A DNA stretch of 64,000 nucleotides. Origin: Balaenoptera acutorostrata. Taxonomy: Eukaryota; Chordata; Mammalia; Artiodactyla; Balaenopteridae. Below, piece after piece: positions 36,666 to 50,738 of the stretch. Position 1 is the stretch's first letter, and each line of letters begins with the position of its first letter. Position numbers and translations under genes: made by a program. The notes beneath the pieces were generated by a model, which was not told the origin of the DNA, did no database searches, and was given only the letters and a program-made list of their open reading frames with translations. The stretch spans positions 62,001 through 126,000 of the forward strand of contig NW_026645869.1 in assembly GCF_949987535.1 (NCBI RefSeq), written 5' to 3'.

Positions 36666-38424
36666 CCCGTGAAACAAAGACAGTGAAAGAGAGAGAAATT
36701 CTTACAAAATTCGTTCAGGGGCTGTGATGCAACCTGGATTGACCATATCTAGACCCACAGCTGATTGAGACATAAGGGTGGACACTCTTGGGGCTGAGAG
36801 GTTCGGTGAGGTTGGGTGAGCCAACGAAGACCCTTTCAAGTAATACTGCATGGTACCCATCCCATGGGTCACAAATCTCCAGGTTCAAGGGCATCTTCCT
36901 ACGTCGAAAACAGGCATGAGAAACCCAGAAGATGGTACACCGTGTGATCGGGAAAGGTTTCTAAAACGCACCTCATTTCTCATCTCCTTTGCTCGGGTTC
37001 GCCATTCCAGCCGATTTACTAGCCATCTCCCTCCTTGGAGAATCAGCACCTTTACCCTCCTGTTCCATACAGGTTGCAATTTGTCCTGAGAATGAACGGG
37101 AAGAGGGGGAAACAATGAGAGACTAGCTCTAGGGGTTGGGACAGGCACAGGTCACTCTATTTTCCCATCAGGAAGAAGAATTAAGCACAAGCTCAGCCTG
37201 CCCCCCAGAACCAGAAGAGGGCCTGAAGCAATCCTGCGCTTTTGCGGCCAGCTCCCAAAAAAGCGAGTTGAAAAATGGAGCTCAGGGGCACTGCAATTCA
37301 CAAACCTGCAGAGTTTTAAATGATACCTCTCGTCCACAAATATATTAAGGGAAGGCAACGAAGAGGCTTTGAAAGCAAGGCAGAATTGCAGGAAACAGAT
37401 TTCAGGAGGTAGATTCGAATCGCCTTGAAAGCACATGAAAAGCGGCAAAACGTGGACAATGATGCCCTTGGCCAAAAAGGGCGTATGCGTTTTTTCCTGA
37501 ATATATTCAGGAAAAAACGCATACGCCCTTTTTGGCCAACCAAGCAACCTGGAAAGGCCAATCAGCGCTCCAAAGAAGTCTCGCTTCCCAGCGGGCAAAA
37601 GGGCCATGCGGAAAAAAGTGTCTAAACCAGAAATGCAGGACCGGCCATGGAGAAATGGGAGCCTTGCTACGCTGATGGGTGGGATGTAAATTGCCAACAG
37701 CCACTCTGGAGAAGTGTACGGTGTGTTCTGAAACATCTAAAAAACACAGCTTGGAGAGCATAGGGCACTTCCACTCATGGGCGTATAAATTGGGAAAACT
37801 AAAAATCAGCAAGACACAGGCACCCCAAAGTTTAGGGCTGCTCTGTTGACAAGAACCCCCACTTCATTACACCTGAAATGTCCTAGGAAAGAGAAAAATG
37901 GATAAAGAATTTGTGGTCCTCATGTACAAAGGAATATCACTCAGCCATGAAATCAACGTCATAAGGCTAGTAGCAGCACGATGAGTGGATTTAGGTACGA
38001 CGATTCTAAGTGAAATAAGTCACACAGAAAAAGACACTTATCATAAGATATCACTTCTAGAGGGAATGTAAAAACCGCTACACTTGAACTGAATTACAAA
38101 ACAGAACAGAGTCACACGTTTAGGAAACACACTATGGCTGCTGAACGGGAAAGGAGAGGTGGGGTGATGCATAAAACAAGGGTTGCAATTTAGCTCAGAT
38201 ACCGTTCCATAAACCCAATAGGTAAGAGACAAGACCTATTCCTTTTTCAGTGAACTGGACTCAACACCCCCTATTCACCGCACAAGAATATATCTGACTA
38301 GTAAGATTCTTCAAACCTATGTATTGATATCTCTCTGTAAGTGAGTCAAGGGGTTGTAAAGCGGCATAAACACAGCCGTGAAAAGCAGCTAAACCCCATT
38401 ATAAAAATAAATTACTTTTCAAAA
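36666..38424 (+). repeat. Satellite monomer M22
   Basis: 1,759 bp. Private: GGGTCACAAATC near 36867, TTCCATACAGG near 37063, GTGTCTAAACC near 37619, TAAAGAATTTGTGG near 37902. CTAGGGGTTGGG near 37129 reappears in M33, M35 and M36. Perfect palindrome at 37468. Confidence 0.95.
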
Positions 38425-40184
38425 CCCGTGAAACAAAGACAGTGAAAGAGAGAGAAATTCTTACAAAATTCGTTCAGGGGCTGTGATGCAACCTGGATTG
38501 ACCATATCTAGACCCACAGCCTGATTGAGACATAAGGGTGGACACTCTTGGGGCTGAGAGGTTCGGTGAGGTTGGGTGAGCCAACGCAGACCCTTTCAAG
38601 TAATACTGCATGGTACCCATCCCATGGGTCCCAAATCTCCAGGTTCAAGGGCATCTTCCTACGTCGAAAACAGGCATGAGAAACCCAGAAGATGGTACAC
38701 CGTGTGATCGGGAAAGGTTTCTAAAACGCACCTCATTTCTCATCTCCTTTGCTCGGGTTCGCCATTCCAGCCGATTTACTAGCCATCTCCCTCCTTGGAG
38801 AATCAGCACCTTTAACCTCCTGTTCCGTACAGGTTGCAATTTGTCCTGAGGATGAACGGGAAGAGGGGGAACCAATGAGAGACTAGCTCTAGGTGTTGGG
38901 ACAGGCACAGGTCACTCTATTTTCCCATCAGGAAGAAGAATTAAGCACAAGCTCAGCCTGCCCCCCAGAACCAGAAGAGGGCCTGAAGCAATCCTGCGCT
39001 TTTGCGGCCAGCTCCCAAAAAAGCGAGTTGAAAAATGGAGCTCAGGGGCACTGCAATTCACAAACCTGCAGAGTTTTAAATGATACCTCTCGTCCACAAA
39101 TATATTAAGGGAAGGCAACGAAGAGGCTTTGAAAGCAAGGCAGAATTGCAGGAAACAGATTTCAGGAGGTAGATTCGAATCGCCTTGAAAGCACATGAAA
39201 AGCGGCGAAACGTGGACAATGATGCCCTTGGCCAAAAAGGGCGTATGCGTTTTTTCCTGAATATATTCAGGAAAAAACGCATACGCCCTTTTTGGCCAAT
39301 CAAGCAACCTGGAAAGGCCAATCAGCGCTCCAAAGAAGTCTCGCTTCCCAGCGGGCAAAAGGGCCATGCGGAAAAAAGTGTCCAAACCAGAAATGCAGGA
39401 CCGGCCATGGAGAAATGGGAGCCTTGCTACGCTGATGGGTGGGATGTAACTTGCCAACAGCCACTCTGGAGAAGTGTACGGTGTGTTCTGAAACATCTAA
39501 AAAACACAGCTTGGAGAGCATAGGGCACTTCCACTCATGGGCGTATAAATTGGGAAAACTAAAAATCAGCAAGACACAGGCACCCCAAAGTTTAGGGCTG
39601 CTCTGTTGACAAGAACCCCCACTTCATTACACCTTAAATATCCTAGGAAAGCGAAAAATGGATAAAGAAGTTGTGGTCCTCATGTACAATGGAATATCAC
39701 ACAGCCATGAAATCCACGTCATAAGGCTAGTAGCAGCACGATGAGTGGATTTAGGTACGACGATTCTAAGTGAAATAAGTCACACAGAAAAAGACACTTA
39801 TCATAAGATATCACTTAGAGAGGGAATGTAAAAACCGCTACACTTGAACTGAATTACAAAACAGAACAGAGTCACACGTTTAGAAAACACACTATGGCTG
39901 CTGAACGGGAAAGGTGTGGTGGGGTGATGCATAAAACAAGGGTTTCAAATTAGCTCCGATACCGTTCCATAAACCCAATATGTAAGAGACAAGACCTATT
40001 CCTTTTTCAGTGAACTGGACTCAACACCCCCTATTCACCGCACAAGAATATATCTGACTAGTAAGAATCTTCAAACCTATGTATTGATATCTCTCTGTAA
40101 GTGAGTCAAGGGGGTGTAAAGCGGCATAAACACAGCCGTGAAAAGCAGCTAAACCCCATTATAAAAATAAATTACTTTTCAAAA
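38425..40184 (+). repeat. Satellite monomer M23 (longest copy)
   Basis: 1,760 bp, with an extra C in CACAGCCTGATTG near 38518. Private: GCGGCGAAACG near 39203, GGCCAATCAAGC right after the palindrome, TGTAACTTGCC near 39446. Perfect palindrome at 39228. Confidence 0.95.
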
Positions 40185-41943
40185 CCCGTGAAACAAAGGC
40201 AGTGAAAGAGAGAGAAATTCTTACAAAATTCGTTCAGGGGCTGTGATGCAACCTGGATTGACCATATCTAGACCCACAGCTGATTGAGACATAAGGGTGG
40301 ACACTCTTGGGGCTGAGAGGTTCGGTGAGGTTGGGTGAGCCAACGCAGACCCTTTCAAGTAATACTGCATGGTACCCATCCCATGGGTCCCAAATCTCCA
40401 GGTTCAAGGGCATCTTCCTACGTCGAAAACAGGCATGAGAAACCCAGAAGATGGTACACCGTGTGATCGGGAAAGGTTTCTAAAACGCACCTCATTTCTC
40501 ATCTCCTTTGCTCGGGTTCGCCATTCCAGCCGATTTACTAGCCATCTCCCTCCTTGGAAAATCAGCACCTTTAACCTCCTGTTCCTTACAGGTTGCAATT
40601 TGTCCTGAGAATGAACGGGAAGAGGGGGAACCAATGAGAGACTAGCTCTAGGTGTTGGGACAGGCACAGGTCACTCTATTTTCCCATCAGGAAGAAGAAT
40701 TAAGCACAAGCTCAGCATGCCCCCCAGAACCAGAAGAGGGCCTGAAGCAATCCTGCGCTTTTGCGGCCAGCTCCCAAAAAAGCGAGTTGAAAAATGGAGC
40801 TCAGGGGCACTGCAATTCACAAACCTGCAGAGTTTTAAATGATACCTCTCGTCCACAAATATATTAAGGGAAGGCAACGAAGAGGCTTTGAAAGCAAGGC
40901 AGAATTGCAGGAAACAGATTTCAGGAGGTAGATTCGAATCGCCTTGAAAGCACATGAAAAGCGGCAAAACGTGGACAATGATGCCCTTGGCCAAAAAGGG
41001 CGTATGCGTTTTTTCCTGAATATATTCAGGAAAAAACGCATACGCCCTTTTTGGCCAACCAAGCAACCTGGAAAGGCCAATCAGCGCTCCAAAGTAGTCT
41101 CGCTTCCCAGCGGGCAAAAGGGCCATGCGGAAAAAAGTGTCCAAACCAGAAATGCAGGACCGGCCATGGAGAAATGGGAGCCTTGCTACGCTGATGGGTG
41201 GGATGTAAATTGCCAACAGCCACTCTGGAGAAGTGTACGGTGTGTTCTGAAACATCTAAAAAACACAGCTTGGAGAGCATAGGGCACTTCCACTCATGGG
41301 CGTATAAATTGGGAAAACTAAAAATCAGCAAGACACAGGCACCCCAAAGTTTACGGCTGCTCTGTTGACAAGAACCCCCACTTCATTACACCTTAAGTAT
41401 CCTAGGAAAGCGAAAAATGGATAAAGAAGTTGTGGTCCTCATGTACAATGGAATATCACTCAGCCATGAAATCCACGTCATAAGGCTAGTAGCAGCACGA
41501 TGAGTGGATTTAGGTACGACGATTCTAAGTGAAATAAGTCACACAGAAAAAGACACTTATCATAAGATATCACTTAGAGAGGGAATGTAAAAACCGCTAC
41601 ACTTGAACTGAATTACAAAACAGAACAGAGTCACACGTTCAGAAAACACACTATGGCTGCTGAACGGGAAAGGTGAGGTGGGGTGATGCATAAAACAAGG
41701 GTTTCAAATTAGCTCCGATACCGTTCCATAAACCCAATATGTAAGAGACAAGACCTATTCCTTTTTCAGTGAACTGGACTCAACACCCCCTATTCACCGC
41801 ACAAGAATATATCTGACTAGTAAGAATCTTCAAACCTATGTATTGATATCTCTCTGTAAGTGAGTCAAGGGGGTGTAAAGCGGCATAAACACAGCCGTGA
41901 AAAGCAGCTAAACCCCATTATAAAAATAAATTACTTTTCAAAA
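40185..41943 (+). repeat. Satellite monomer M24
   Basis: 1,759 bp. First with CAAAGGCAGTG and AGTTTACGG. TTGGAAAATC near 40555, TTCCTTACAGG and CTGAGAATGAA recur in M26, 3,518 bp on. Type A of the dimer (CGTTCAGAAAAC). Perfect palindrome at 40987. Confidence 0.95.
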
Positions 41944-43702
41944 CCCGTGAAACAAAGGCAGTGAAAGAGAGAGAAATTCTTACAAAATTCGTTCAGGGGC
42001 TGTGATGCAACCTGGATTGACCATATCTAGACCCACAGCTGATTGAGACATAAGGGTGGACACTCTTGGGGCTGAGAGGTTCGATGAGGTTGGGTGAGCC
42101 AACGCAGACCCTTTCAAGTAATACTGCATGGTACCCATCCCATGGGTCCCAAATCTCCAGGTTCAAGGGCATCTTCCTACGTCGAAAACAGGCATGAGAA
42201 ACCCAGAAGATGGTACACCGTGTGATCGGGAAAGGTTTCTAAAACGCACCTCATTTCTCATCTCCTTTGCTCGGGTTCGCCATTCCAGCCGATTTACTAG
42301 CCATCTCCCTCCTTGGAGAATCAGCACCTTTAACCTCCTGTTCCGTACAGGTTGCAATTTGTCCTGAGGATGAACGGGAAGAGGGGGAACCAATGAGAGA
42401 CTAGCTCTAGGTGTTGGGACAGGCACAGGTCACTCTATTTTCCCATCAGGAAGAAGAATTAAGCACAAGCTCAGCCTGCCCCCCAGAACCAGAAGAGGGC
42501 CTGAAGCAATCCTGCGCTTTTGCGGCCAGCTCCCAAAAAAGCGAGTTGAAAAATGGAGCTCAGGGGCACTGCAATTCACAAACCTGCAGAGTTTTAAATG
42601 ATACCTCTCGTCCACAAATATATTAAGGGAAGGCAACGAAGAGGCTTTGAAAGCAAGGCAGAATTGCAGGAAACAGATTTCAGGAGGTAGATTCGAATCG
42701 CCTTGAAAGCACATGAAAAGCGGCAAAACGTGGACAATGATGCCCTTGGCCAAAAAGGGCGTATGCGTTTTTTCCTGAATATATTCAGGAAAAAACGCAT
42801 ACGCCCTTTTTGGCCAACCAAGCAACCTGGAAAGGCCAATCAGCGCTCCAAAGAAGTCTCGCTTCCCAGCGGGCAAAAGGGCCATGCGGAAAAAAGTGTC
42901 CAAACCAGAAATGCAGGACCGGCCATGGAGAAATGGGAGCCTTGCTACGCTGATGGGTGGGATGTAAATTGCCAACAGCCACTCTGGAGAAGTGTACGGT
43001 GTGTTCTGAAACATCTAAAAAACACAGCTTGGAGAGCATAGGGCACTTCCACTCATGGGCGTATAAATTGGGAAAACTAAAAATCAGCAAGACACAGGCA
43101 CCCCAAAGTTTACGGCTGCTCTGTTGACAAGAACCCCCACTTCATTACACCTTAAGTATCCTAGGAAAGCGAAAAATGGATAAAGAAGTTGTGGTCCTCA
43201 TGTACAATGGAATATCACTCAGCCATGAAATCCACGTCATAAGGCTAGTAGCAGCACGATGAGTGGATTTAGGTACGACGATTCTAAGTGAAATAAGTCA
43301 CACAGAAAAAGACACTTATCATAAGATATCACTTAGAGAGGGAATGTAAAAACCGCTACACTTGAACTGAATTACAAAACAGAACAGAGTCACACGTTTA
43401 GAAAACACACTATGGCTGCTGAACGGGAAAGGTGTGGTGGGGTGATGCATAAAACAAGGGTTTCAAATTAGCTCCGATACCGTTCCATAAACCCAATATG
43501 TAAGAGACAAGACCTATTCCTTTTTCAGTGAACTGGACTCAACACCCCCTATTCACCGCACAAGAATATATCTGACTAGGAAGAATCTTCAAACCTATGT
43601 ATTGATATCTCTCTGTAAGTGAGTCAAGGGGGTGTAAAGCGGCATAAACACAGCCGTGAAAAGCAGCTAAACCCCATTATAAAAATAAATTACTTTTCAA
43701 AA
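41944..43702 (+). repeat. Satellite monomer M25
   Basis: 1,759 bp. Type B of the dimer: GACTAGGAAGAATC near 43576, shared with M27 and M29. GGTGTGGTGG near 43431 also occurs in M23. Perfect palindrome at 42746. Confidence 0.95.
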
Positions 43703-45461
43703 CCCGTGAAACAAAGGCAGTGAAAGAGAGAGAAATTCTTACAAAATTCGTTCAGGGGCTGTGATGCAACCTGGATTGACCATATCTAGACCCACAGCTG
43801 ATTGAGACATAAGGGTGGACACTCTTGGGGCTGAGAGGTTCGGTGAGGTTGGGTGAGCCAACGCAGACCCTTTCAAGTAATACTGCATGGTACCCATCCC
43901 ATGGGTCCCAAATCTCCAGGTTCAAGGGCATCTTCCTACGTCGAAAACAGGCATGAGAAACCCAGAAGATGGTACACCGTGTGATCGGGAAAGGTTTCTA
44001 AAACGCACCTCATTTCTCATCTCCTTTGCTCGGGTTCGCCATTCCAGCCGATTTACTAGCCATCTCCCTCCTTGGAAAATCAGCACCTTTAACCTCCTGT
44101 TCCTTACAGGTTGCAATTTGTCCTGAGAATGAACGGGAAGAGGGGGAACCAATGAGAGACTAGCTCTAGGTGTTGGGACAGGCACAGGTCACTCTATTTT
44201 CCCATCAGGAAGAAGAATTAAGCACAAGCTCAGCCTGCCCCACAGAACCAGAAGAGGGCCTGAAGCAATCCTGCGCTTTTGCGGCCAGCTCCCAAAAAAG
44301 CGAGTTGAAAAATGGAGCTCAGGGGCACTGCAATTCACAAACCTGCAGAGTTTTAAATGATACCTCTCGTCCACAAATATATTAAGGGAAGGCAACGAAG
44401 AGGCTTTGAAAGCAAGGCAGAATTGCAGGAAACAGATTTCAGGAGGTAGATTCGAATCGCCTTGAAAGCACATGAAAAGCGGCAAAACGTGGACAATGAT
44501 GCCCTTGGCCAAAAAGGGCGTATGCGTTTTTTCCTGAATATATTCAGGAAAAAACGCATACGCCCTTTTTGGCCAACCAAGCAACCTGGAAAGGCCAATC
44601 AGCGCTCCAAAGAAGTCTCGCTTCCCAGCGGGCAAAAGGGCCATGCGGAAAAAAGTGTCCAAACCAGAAATGCAGGACCGGCCATGGAGAAATGGGAGCC
44701 TTGCTAGGCTGATGGGTGGGATGTAAATTGCCAACAGCCACTCTGGAGAAGTGTACGGTGTGTTCTGAAACATCTAAAAAACACAGCTTGGAGAGCATAG
44801 GGCACTTCCACTCATGGGCGTATAAATTGGGAAAACTAAAAATCAGCAAGACACAGGCACCCCAAAGTTTACGGCTGCTCTGTTGACAAGAACCCCCACT
44901 TCATTACACCTTAAGTATCCTAGGAAAGCGAAAAATGGATAAAGAAGTTGTGGTCCTCATGTACAATGGAATATCACTCAGCCATGAAATCCACGTCATA
45001 AGGCTAGTAGCAGCACGATGAGTGGATTTAGGTACGACGATTCTAAGTGAAATAAGTCACACAGAAAAAGACACTTATCATAAGATATCACTTAGAGAGG
45101 GAATGTAAAAACCGCTACACTTGAACTGAATTACAAAACAGAACAGAGTCACACATTCAGAAAACACACAATGGCTGCTGAACGGGAAAGGTGAGGTGGG
45201 GTGATGCATAAAACAAGGGTTTCAAATTAGCTCCGATACCGTTCCATAAACCCAATATGTAAGAGACAAGACCTATTCCTTTTTCAGTGAACTGGACTCA
45301 ACACCCCCTATTCACCGCACAAGAATATATCTGACTAGTAAGAATCTTCAAACCTATGTATTGATATCTCTCTGTAAGTGAGTCAAGGGGGTGTAAAGCG
45401 GCATAAACACAGCCGTGAAAAGCAGCTAAACCCCATTATAAAAATAAATTACTTTTCAAAA
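43703..45461 (+). repeat. Satellite monomer M26
   Basis: 1,759 bp. Type A; partner of M24. TTGCTAGGCTGATG near 44701 is shared only with M30, four monomers (7,036 bp) on. Private: GCCCCACAGAACC near 44236 and CACACATTCAG near 45149. Perfect palindrome at 44505. Confidence 0.95.
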
Positions 45462-47220
45462 CCCGTGAAACAAAGGCAGTGAAAGAGAGAGAAATTCTTA
45501 CAAAATTCGTTCAGGGGCTGTGATGCAACCTGGATTGACCATATCTAGACCCACAGCTGATTGAGACATAAGGGTGGACACTCTTGGGGCTGAGAGGTTC
45601 GATGAGGTTGGGTGAGCCAATGCAGACCCTTTCAAGTAATACTGCATGGTACCCATCCCATGGGTCCCAAATCTCCAGGTTCAAGGGCATCTTCCTACGT
45701 CGAAAACAGGCATGAGAAACCCAGAAGATGGTACACCGTGTGATCGGGAAAGGTTTCTAAAACGCACCTCATTTCTCATCTCCTTTGCTCGGGTTCGCCA
45801 TTCCAGCCGATTTACTAGCCATCTCCCTCCTTGGAGAATCAGCACCTTTAACCTCCTGTTCCGTACAGGTTGCAATTTGTCCTGAGGATGAACGGGAAGA
45901 GGGGGAACCAATGAGAGACTAGCTCTAGGTGTTGGGACAGGCACAGGTCACTCTATTTTCCCATCAGGAAGAAGAATTAAGCACAAGCTCAGCCTGCCCC
46001 CCAGAACCAGAAGAGGGCCTGAAGCAATCCTGCGCTTTTGCGGCCAGCTCCCAAAAAAGCGAGTTGAAAAATGGAGCTCAGGGGCACTGCAATTCACAAA
46101 CCTGCAGAGTTTTAAATGATACCTCTCGTCCACAAATATATTAAGGGAAGGCAACGAAGAGGCTTTGAAAGCAAGGCAGAATTGCAGGAAACAGATTTCA
46201 GGAGGTAGATTCGAATCGCCTTGAAAGCACATGAAAAGCGGCAAAACGTGGACAATGATGCCCTTGGCCAAAAAGGGCGTATGCGTTTTTTCCTGAATAT
46301 ATTCAGGAAAAAACGCATACGCCCTTTTTGGCCAACCAAGCAACCTGGAAAGGCCAATCAGCGCTCCAAAGAAGTCTCGCTTCCCAGCGGGCAAAAGGGC
46401 CATGCGGAAAAAAGTGTCCAAACCAGAAATGCAGGACCGGCCATGGAGAAATGGGAGCCTTGCTACGCTGATGGGTGGGATGTAAATTGCCAACAGCCAC
46501 TCTGGAGAAGTGTACGGTGTGTTCTGAAACATCTAAAAAACACAGCTTGGAGAGCATAGGGCACTTCCACTCATGGGCGTATAAATTGGGAAAACTAAAA
46601 ATCAGCAAGACACAGGCACCCCAAAGTTTACGGCTGCTCTGTTGACAAGAACCCCCACTTCATTACACCTTAAGTATCCTAGGAAAGCGAAAAATGGATA
46701 AAGAAGTTGTGGTCCTCATGTACAATGGAATATCACTCAGCCATGAAATCCACGTCATAAGGCTAGTAGCAGCACGATGAGTGGATTTAGGTACGACGAT
46801 TCTAAGTGAAATAAGTCACACAGAAAAAGACACTTATCATAAGATATCACTTAGAGAGGGAATGTAAAAACCGCTACACTTGAACTGAATTACAAAACAG
46901 AACAGAGTCACACGTTTAGGAAACACACTATGGCTGCTGAACGGGAAAGGTGAGGTGGGGTGATGCATAAAACAAGGGTTTCAAATTAGCTCCGATACCG
47001 TTCCATAAACCCAATATGTAAGAGACAAGACCTATTCCTTTTTCAGTGAACTGGACTCAACACCCCCTATTCACCGCACAAGAATATATCTGACTAGGAA
47101 GAATCTTCAAACCTATGTATTGATATCTCTCTGTAAGTGAGTCAAGGGGGTGTAAAGCGGCATAAACACAGCCGTGAAAAGCAGCTAAACCCCATTATAA
47201 AAATAAATTACTTTTCAAAA
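45462..47220 (+). repeat. Satellite monomer M27
   Basis: 1,759 bp. Type B (GACTAGGAAG near 47093). TTCGATGAGG and GCCAATGCAG near 45599-45623. Perfect palindrome at 46264. Confidence 0.95.
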
Positions 47221-48979
47221 CCCGTGAAACAAAGGCAGTGAAAGAGAGAGAAATTCTTACAAAATTCGTTCAGGGGCTGTGATGCAACCTGGATTGACCA
47301 TATCTAGACCCACAGCTGATTGAGACATAAGGGTGGACACTCTTGGGGCTGAGAGGTTCGATGAGGTTGGGTGAGCCAATGCAGACCCTTTCAAGTAATA
47401 CTGCATGGTACCCATCCCATGGGTCCCAAATCTCCAGGTTCAAGGGCATCTTCCTACGTCGAAAACAGGCATGAGAAACCCAGAAGATGGTACACCGTGT
47501 GATCGGGAAAGGTTTCTAAAACGCACCTCATTTCTCATCTCCTTTGCTCGGGTTCGCCATTCCAGCCGATTTACTAGCCATCTCCCTCCTTGGAGAATCA
47601 GCACCTTTAACCTCCTGTTCCGTACAGGTTGCAATTTGTCCTGAGGATGAACGGGAAGAGGGGGAACCAATGAGAGACTAGCTCTAGGTGTTGGGACAGG
47701 CACAGGTCACTCTCTTTTCCCATCAGGAAGAAGAATTAAGCACAAGCTCAGCCTGCCCCCCAGAACCAGAAGAGGGCCTGAAGCAATCCTGCGCTTTTGC
47801 GGCCAGCTCCCAAAAAAGCGAGTTGAAAAATGGAGCTCAGGGGCACTGCAATTCACAAACCTGCAGAGTTTTAAATGATACCTCTCGTCCACAAATATAT
47901 TAAGGGAAGGCAACGAAGAGGCTTTGAAAGCAAGGCAGAATTGCAGGAAACAGATTTCAGGAGGTAGATTCGAATCGCCTTGAAAGCACATGAAAAGCGG
48001 CAAAACGTGGACAATGATGCCCTTGGCCAAAAAGGGCGTATGCGTTTTTTCCTGAATATATTCAGGAAAAAACGCATACGCCCTTTTTGGCCAACCAAGC
48101 AACCTGGAAAGGCCAATCAGCGCTCCAAAGAAGTCTCGCTTCCCAGCGGGCAAAAGGGCCATGCGGAAAAAAGTGTCCAAACCAGAAATGCAGGACCGGC
48201 CATGGAGAAATGGGAGCCTTGCTACGCTGATGGGTGGGATGTAAATTGCCAACAGCCACTCTGGAGAAGTGTACGGTGTGTTCTGAAACATCTAAAAAAC
48301 ACAGCTTGGAGAGCATAGGGCACTTCCACTCATGGGCGTATAAATTGGGAAAACTAAAAATCAGCAAGACACAGGCACCCCAAAGTTTACGGCTGCTCTG
48401 TTGACAAGAACCCCCACTTCATTACACCTTAAGTATCCTAGGAAAGCGAAAAATGGATAAAGAAGTTGTGGTCCTCATGTACAATGGAATATCACTCAGC
48501 CATGAAATCCACGTCATAAGGCTAGTAGCAGCACGATGAGTGGATTTAGGTACGACGATTCTAAGTGAAATAAGTCACACAGAAAAAGACACTTATCATA
48601 AGATATCACTTAGAGAGGGAATGTAAAAACCGCTACACTTGAACTGAATTACAAAACAGAACAGAGTCACACGTTCAGAAAACACACTATGGCTGCTGAA
48701 CGGGAAAGGTGAGGTGGGGTGATGCATAAAACAAGGGTTTCAAATTAGCTCCGATACCGTTCCATAAACCCAATATGTAAGAGACAAGACCTATTCCTTT
48801 TTCAGTGAACTGGACTCAACACCCCCTATTCACCGCACAAGAATATATCTGACTAGTAAGAATCTTCAAACCTATGTATTGATATCTCTCTGTAAGTGAG
48901 TCAAGGGGGTGTAAAGCGGCATAAACACAGCCGTGAAAAGCAGCTAAACCCCATTATAAAAATAAATTACTTTTCAAAA
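47221..48979 (+). repeat. Satellite monomer M28
   Basis: 1,759 bp. Type A at its 3' end (CGTTCAGAAAAC near 48672), while its 5' end carries the same TTCGATGAGG/GCCAATGCAG pair as M27. Private: CACTCTCTTTTCC near 47709. Perfect palindrome at 48023. Confidence 0.95.
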
Positions 48980-50738
48980 CCCGTGAAACAAAGGCAGTGA
49001 AAGAGAGAGAAATTCTTACAAAATTCGTTCAGGGGCTGTGATGCAACCTGGATTGACCATATCTAGACCCACAGCTGATTGAGACATAAGGGTGGACACT
49101 CTTGGGGCTGAGAGGTTCGATGAGGTTGGGTGAGCCAACGCAGACCCTTTCAAGTAATACTGCATGGTACCCATCCCATGGGTCCCAAATCTCCAGGTTC
49201 AAGGGCATCTTCCTACGTCGAAAACAGGCATGAGAAACCCAGAAGATGGTACACCGTGTGATCGGGAAAGGTTTCTAAAACGCACCTCATTTCTCATCTC
49301 CTTTGCTCGGGTTCGCCATTCCAGCCGATTTACTAGCCATCTCCCTCCTTGGAGAATCAGCACCTTTAACCTCCTGTTCCGTACAGGTTGCAATTTGTCC
49401 TGAGGATGAACGGGAAGAGGGGGAACCAATGAGAGACTAGCTCTAGGTGTTGGGACAGGCACAGGTCACTCTATTTTCCCATCAGGAAGAAGAATTAAGC
49501 ACAAGCTCAGCCTGCCCCCCAGAACCAGAAGAGGGCCTGAAGCAATCCTGCGCTTTTGCGGCCAGCTCCCAAAAAAGCGAGTTGAAAAATGGAGCTCAGG
49601 GGCACTGCAATTCACAAACCTGCAGAGTTTTAAATGATACCTCTCGTCCACAAATATATTAAGGGAAGGCAACGAAGAGGCTTTGAAAGCAAGGCAGAAT
49701 TGCAGGAAACAGATTTCAGGAGGTAGATTCGAATCGCCTTGAAAGCACATGAAAAGCGGCAAAACGTGGACAATGATGCCCTTGGCCAAAAAGGGCGTAT
49801 GCGTTTTTTCCTGAATATATTCAGGAAAAAACGCATACGCCCTTTTTGGCCAACCAAGCAACCTGGAAAGGCCAATCAGCGCTCCAAAGAAGTCTCGCTT
49901 CCCAGCGGGCAAAAGGGCCATGCGGAAAAAAGTGTCCAAACCAGAAATGCAGGACCGGCCATGGAGAAATGGGAGCCTTGCTACGCTGATGGGTGGGATG
50001 TAAATTGCCAACAGCCACTCTGGAGAAGTGTACGGTGTGTTCTGAAACATCTAAAAAACACAGCTTGGAGAGCATAGGGCACTTCCACTCATGGGCGTAT
50101 AAATTGGGAAAACTAAAAATCAGCAAGACACAGGCACCCCAAAGTTTACGGCTGCTCTGTTGACAAGAACCCCCACTTCATTACACCTTAAGTATCCTAG
50201 GAAAGCGAAAAATGGATAAAGAAGTTGTGGTCCTCATGTACAATGGAATATCACTCAGCCATGAAATCCACGTCATAAGGCTAGTAGCAGCACGATGAGT
50301 GGATTTAGGTACGACGATTCTAAGTGAAATAAGTCACACAGAAAAAGACACTTATCATAAGATATCACTTAGAGAGGGAATGTAAAAACCGCTACACTTG
50401 AACTGAATTACAAAACAGAACAGAGTCACACGTTTAGGAAACACACTATGGCTGCTGAACGGGAAAGGTGAGGTGGGGTGATGCATAAAACAAGGGTTTC
50501 AAATTAGCTCCGATACCGTTCCATAAACCCAATATGTAAGAGACAAGACCTATTCCTTTTTCAGTGAACTGGACTCAACACCCCCTATTCACCGCACAAG
50601 AATATATCTGACTAGGAAGAATCTTCAAACCTATGTATTGATATCTCTCTGTAAGTGAGTCAAGGGGGTGTAAAGCGGCATAAACACAGCCGTGAAAAGC
50701 AGCTAAACCCCATTATAAAAATAAATTACTTTTCAAAA
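48980..50738 (+). repeat. Satellite monomer M29
   Basis: 1,759 bp. Type B (GACTAGGAAG near 50611). TTCGATGAGG near 49117 but GCCAACGCAG after it. Very close to the local consensus. Perfect palindrome at 49782. Confidence 0.95.
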
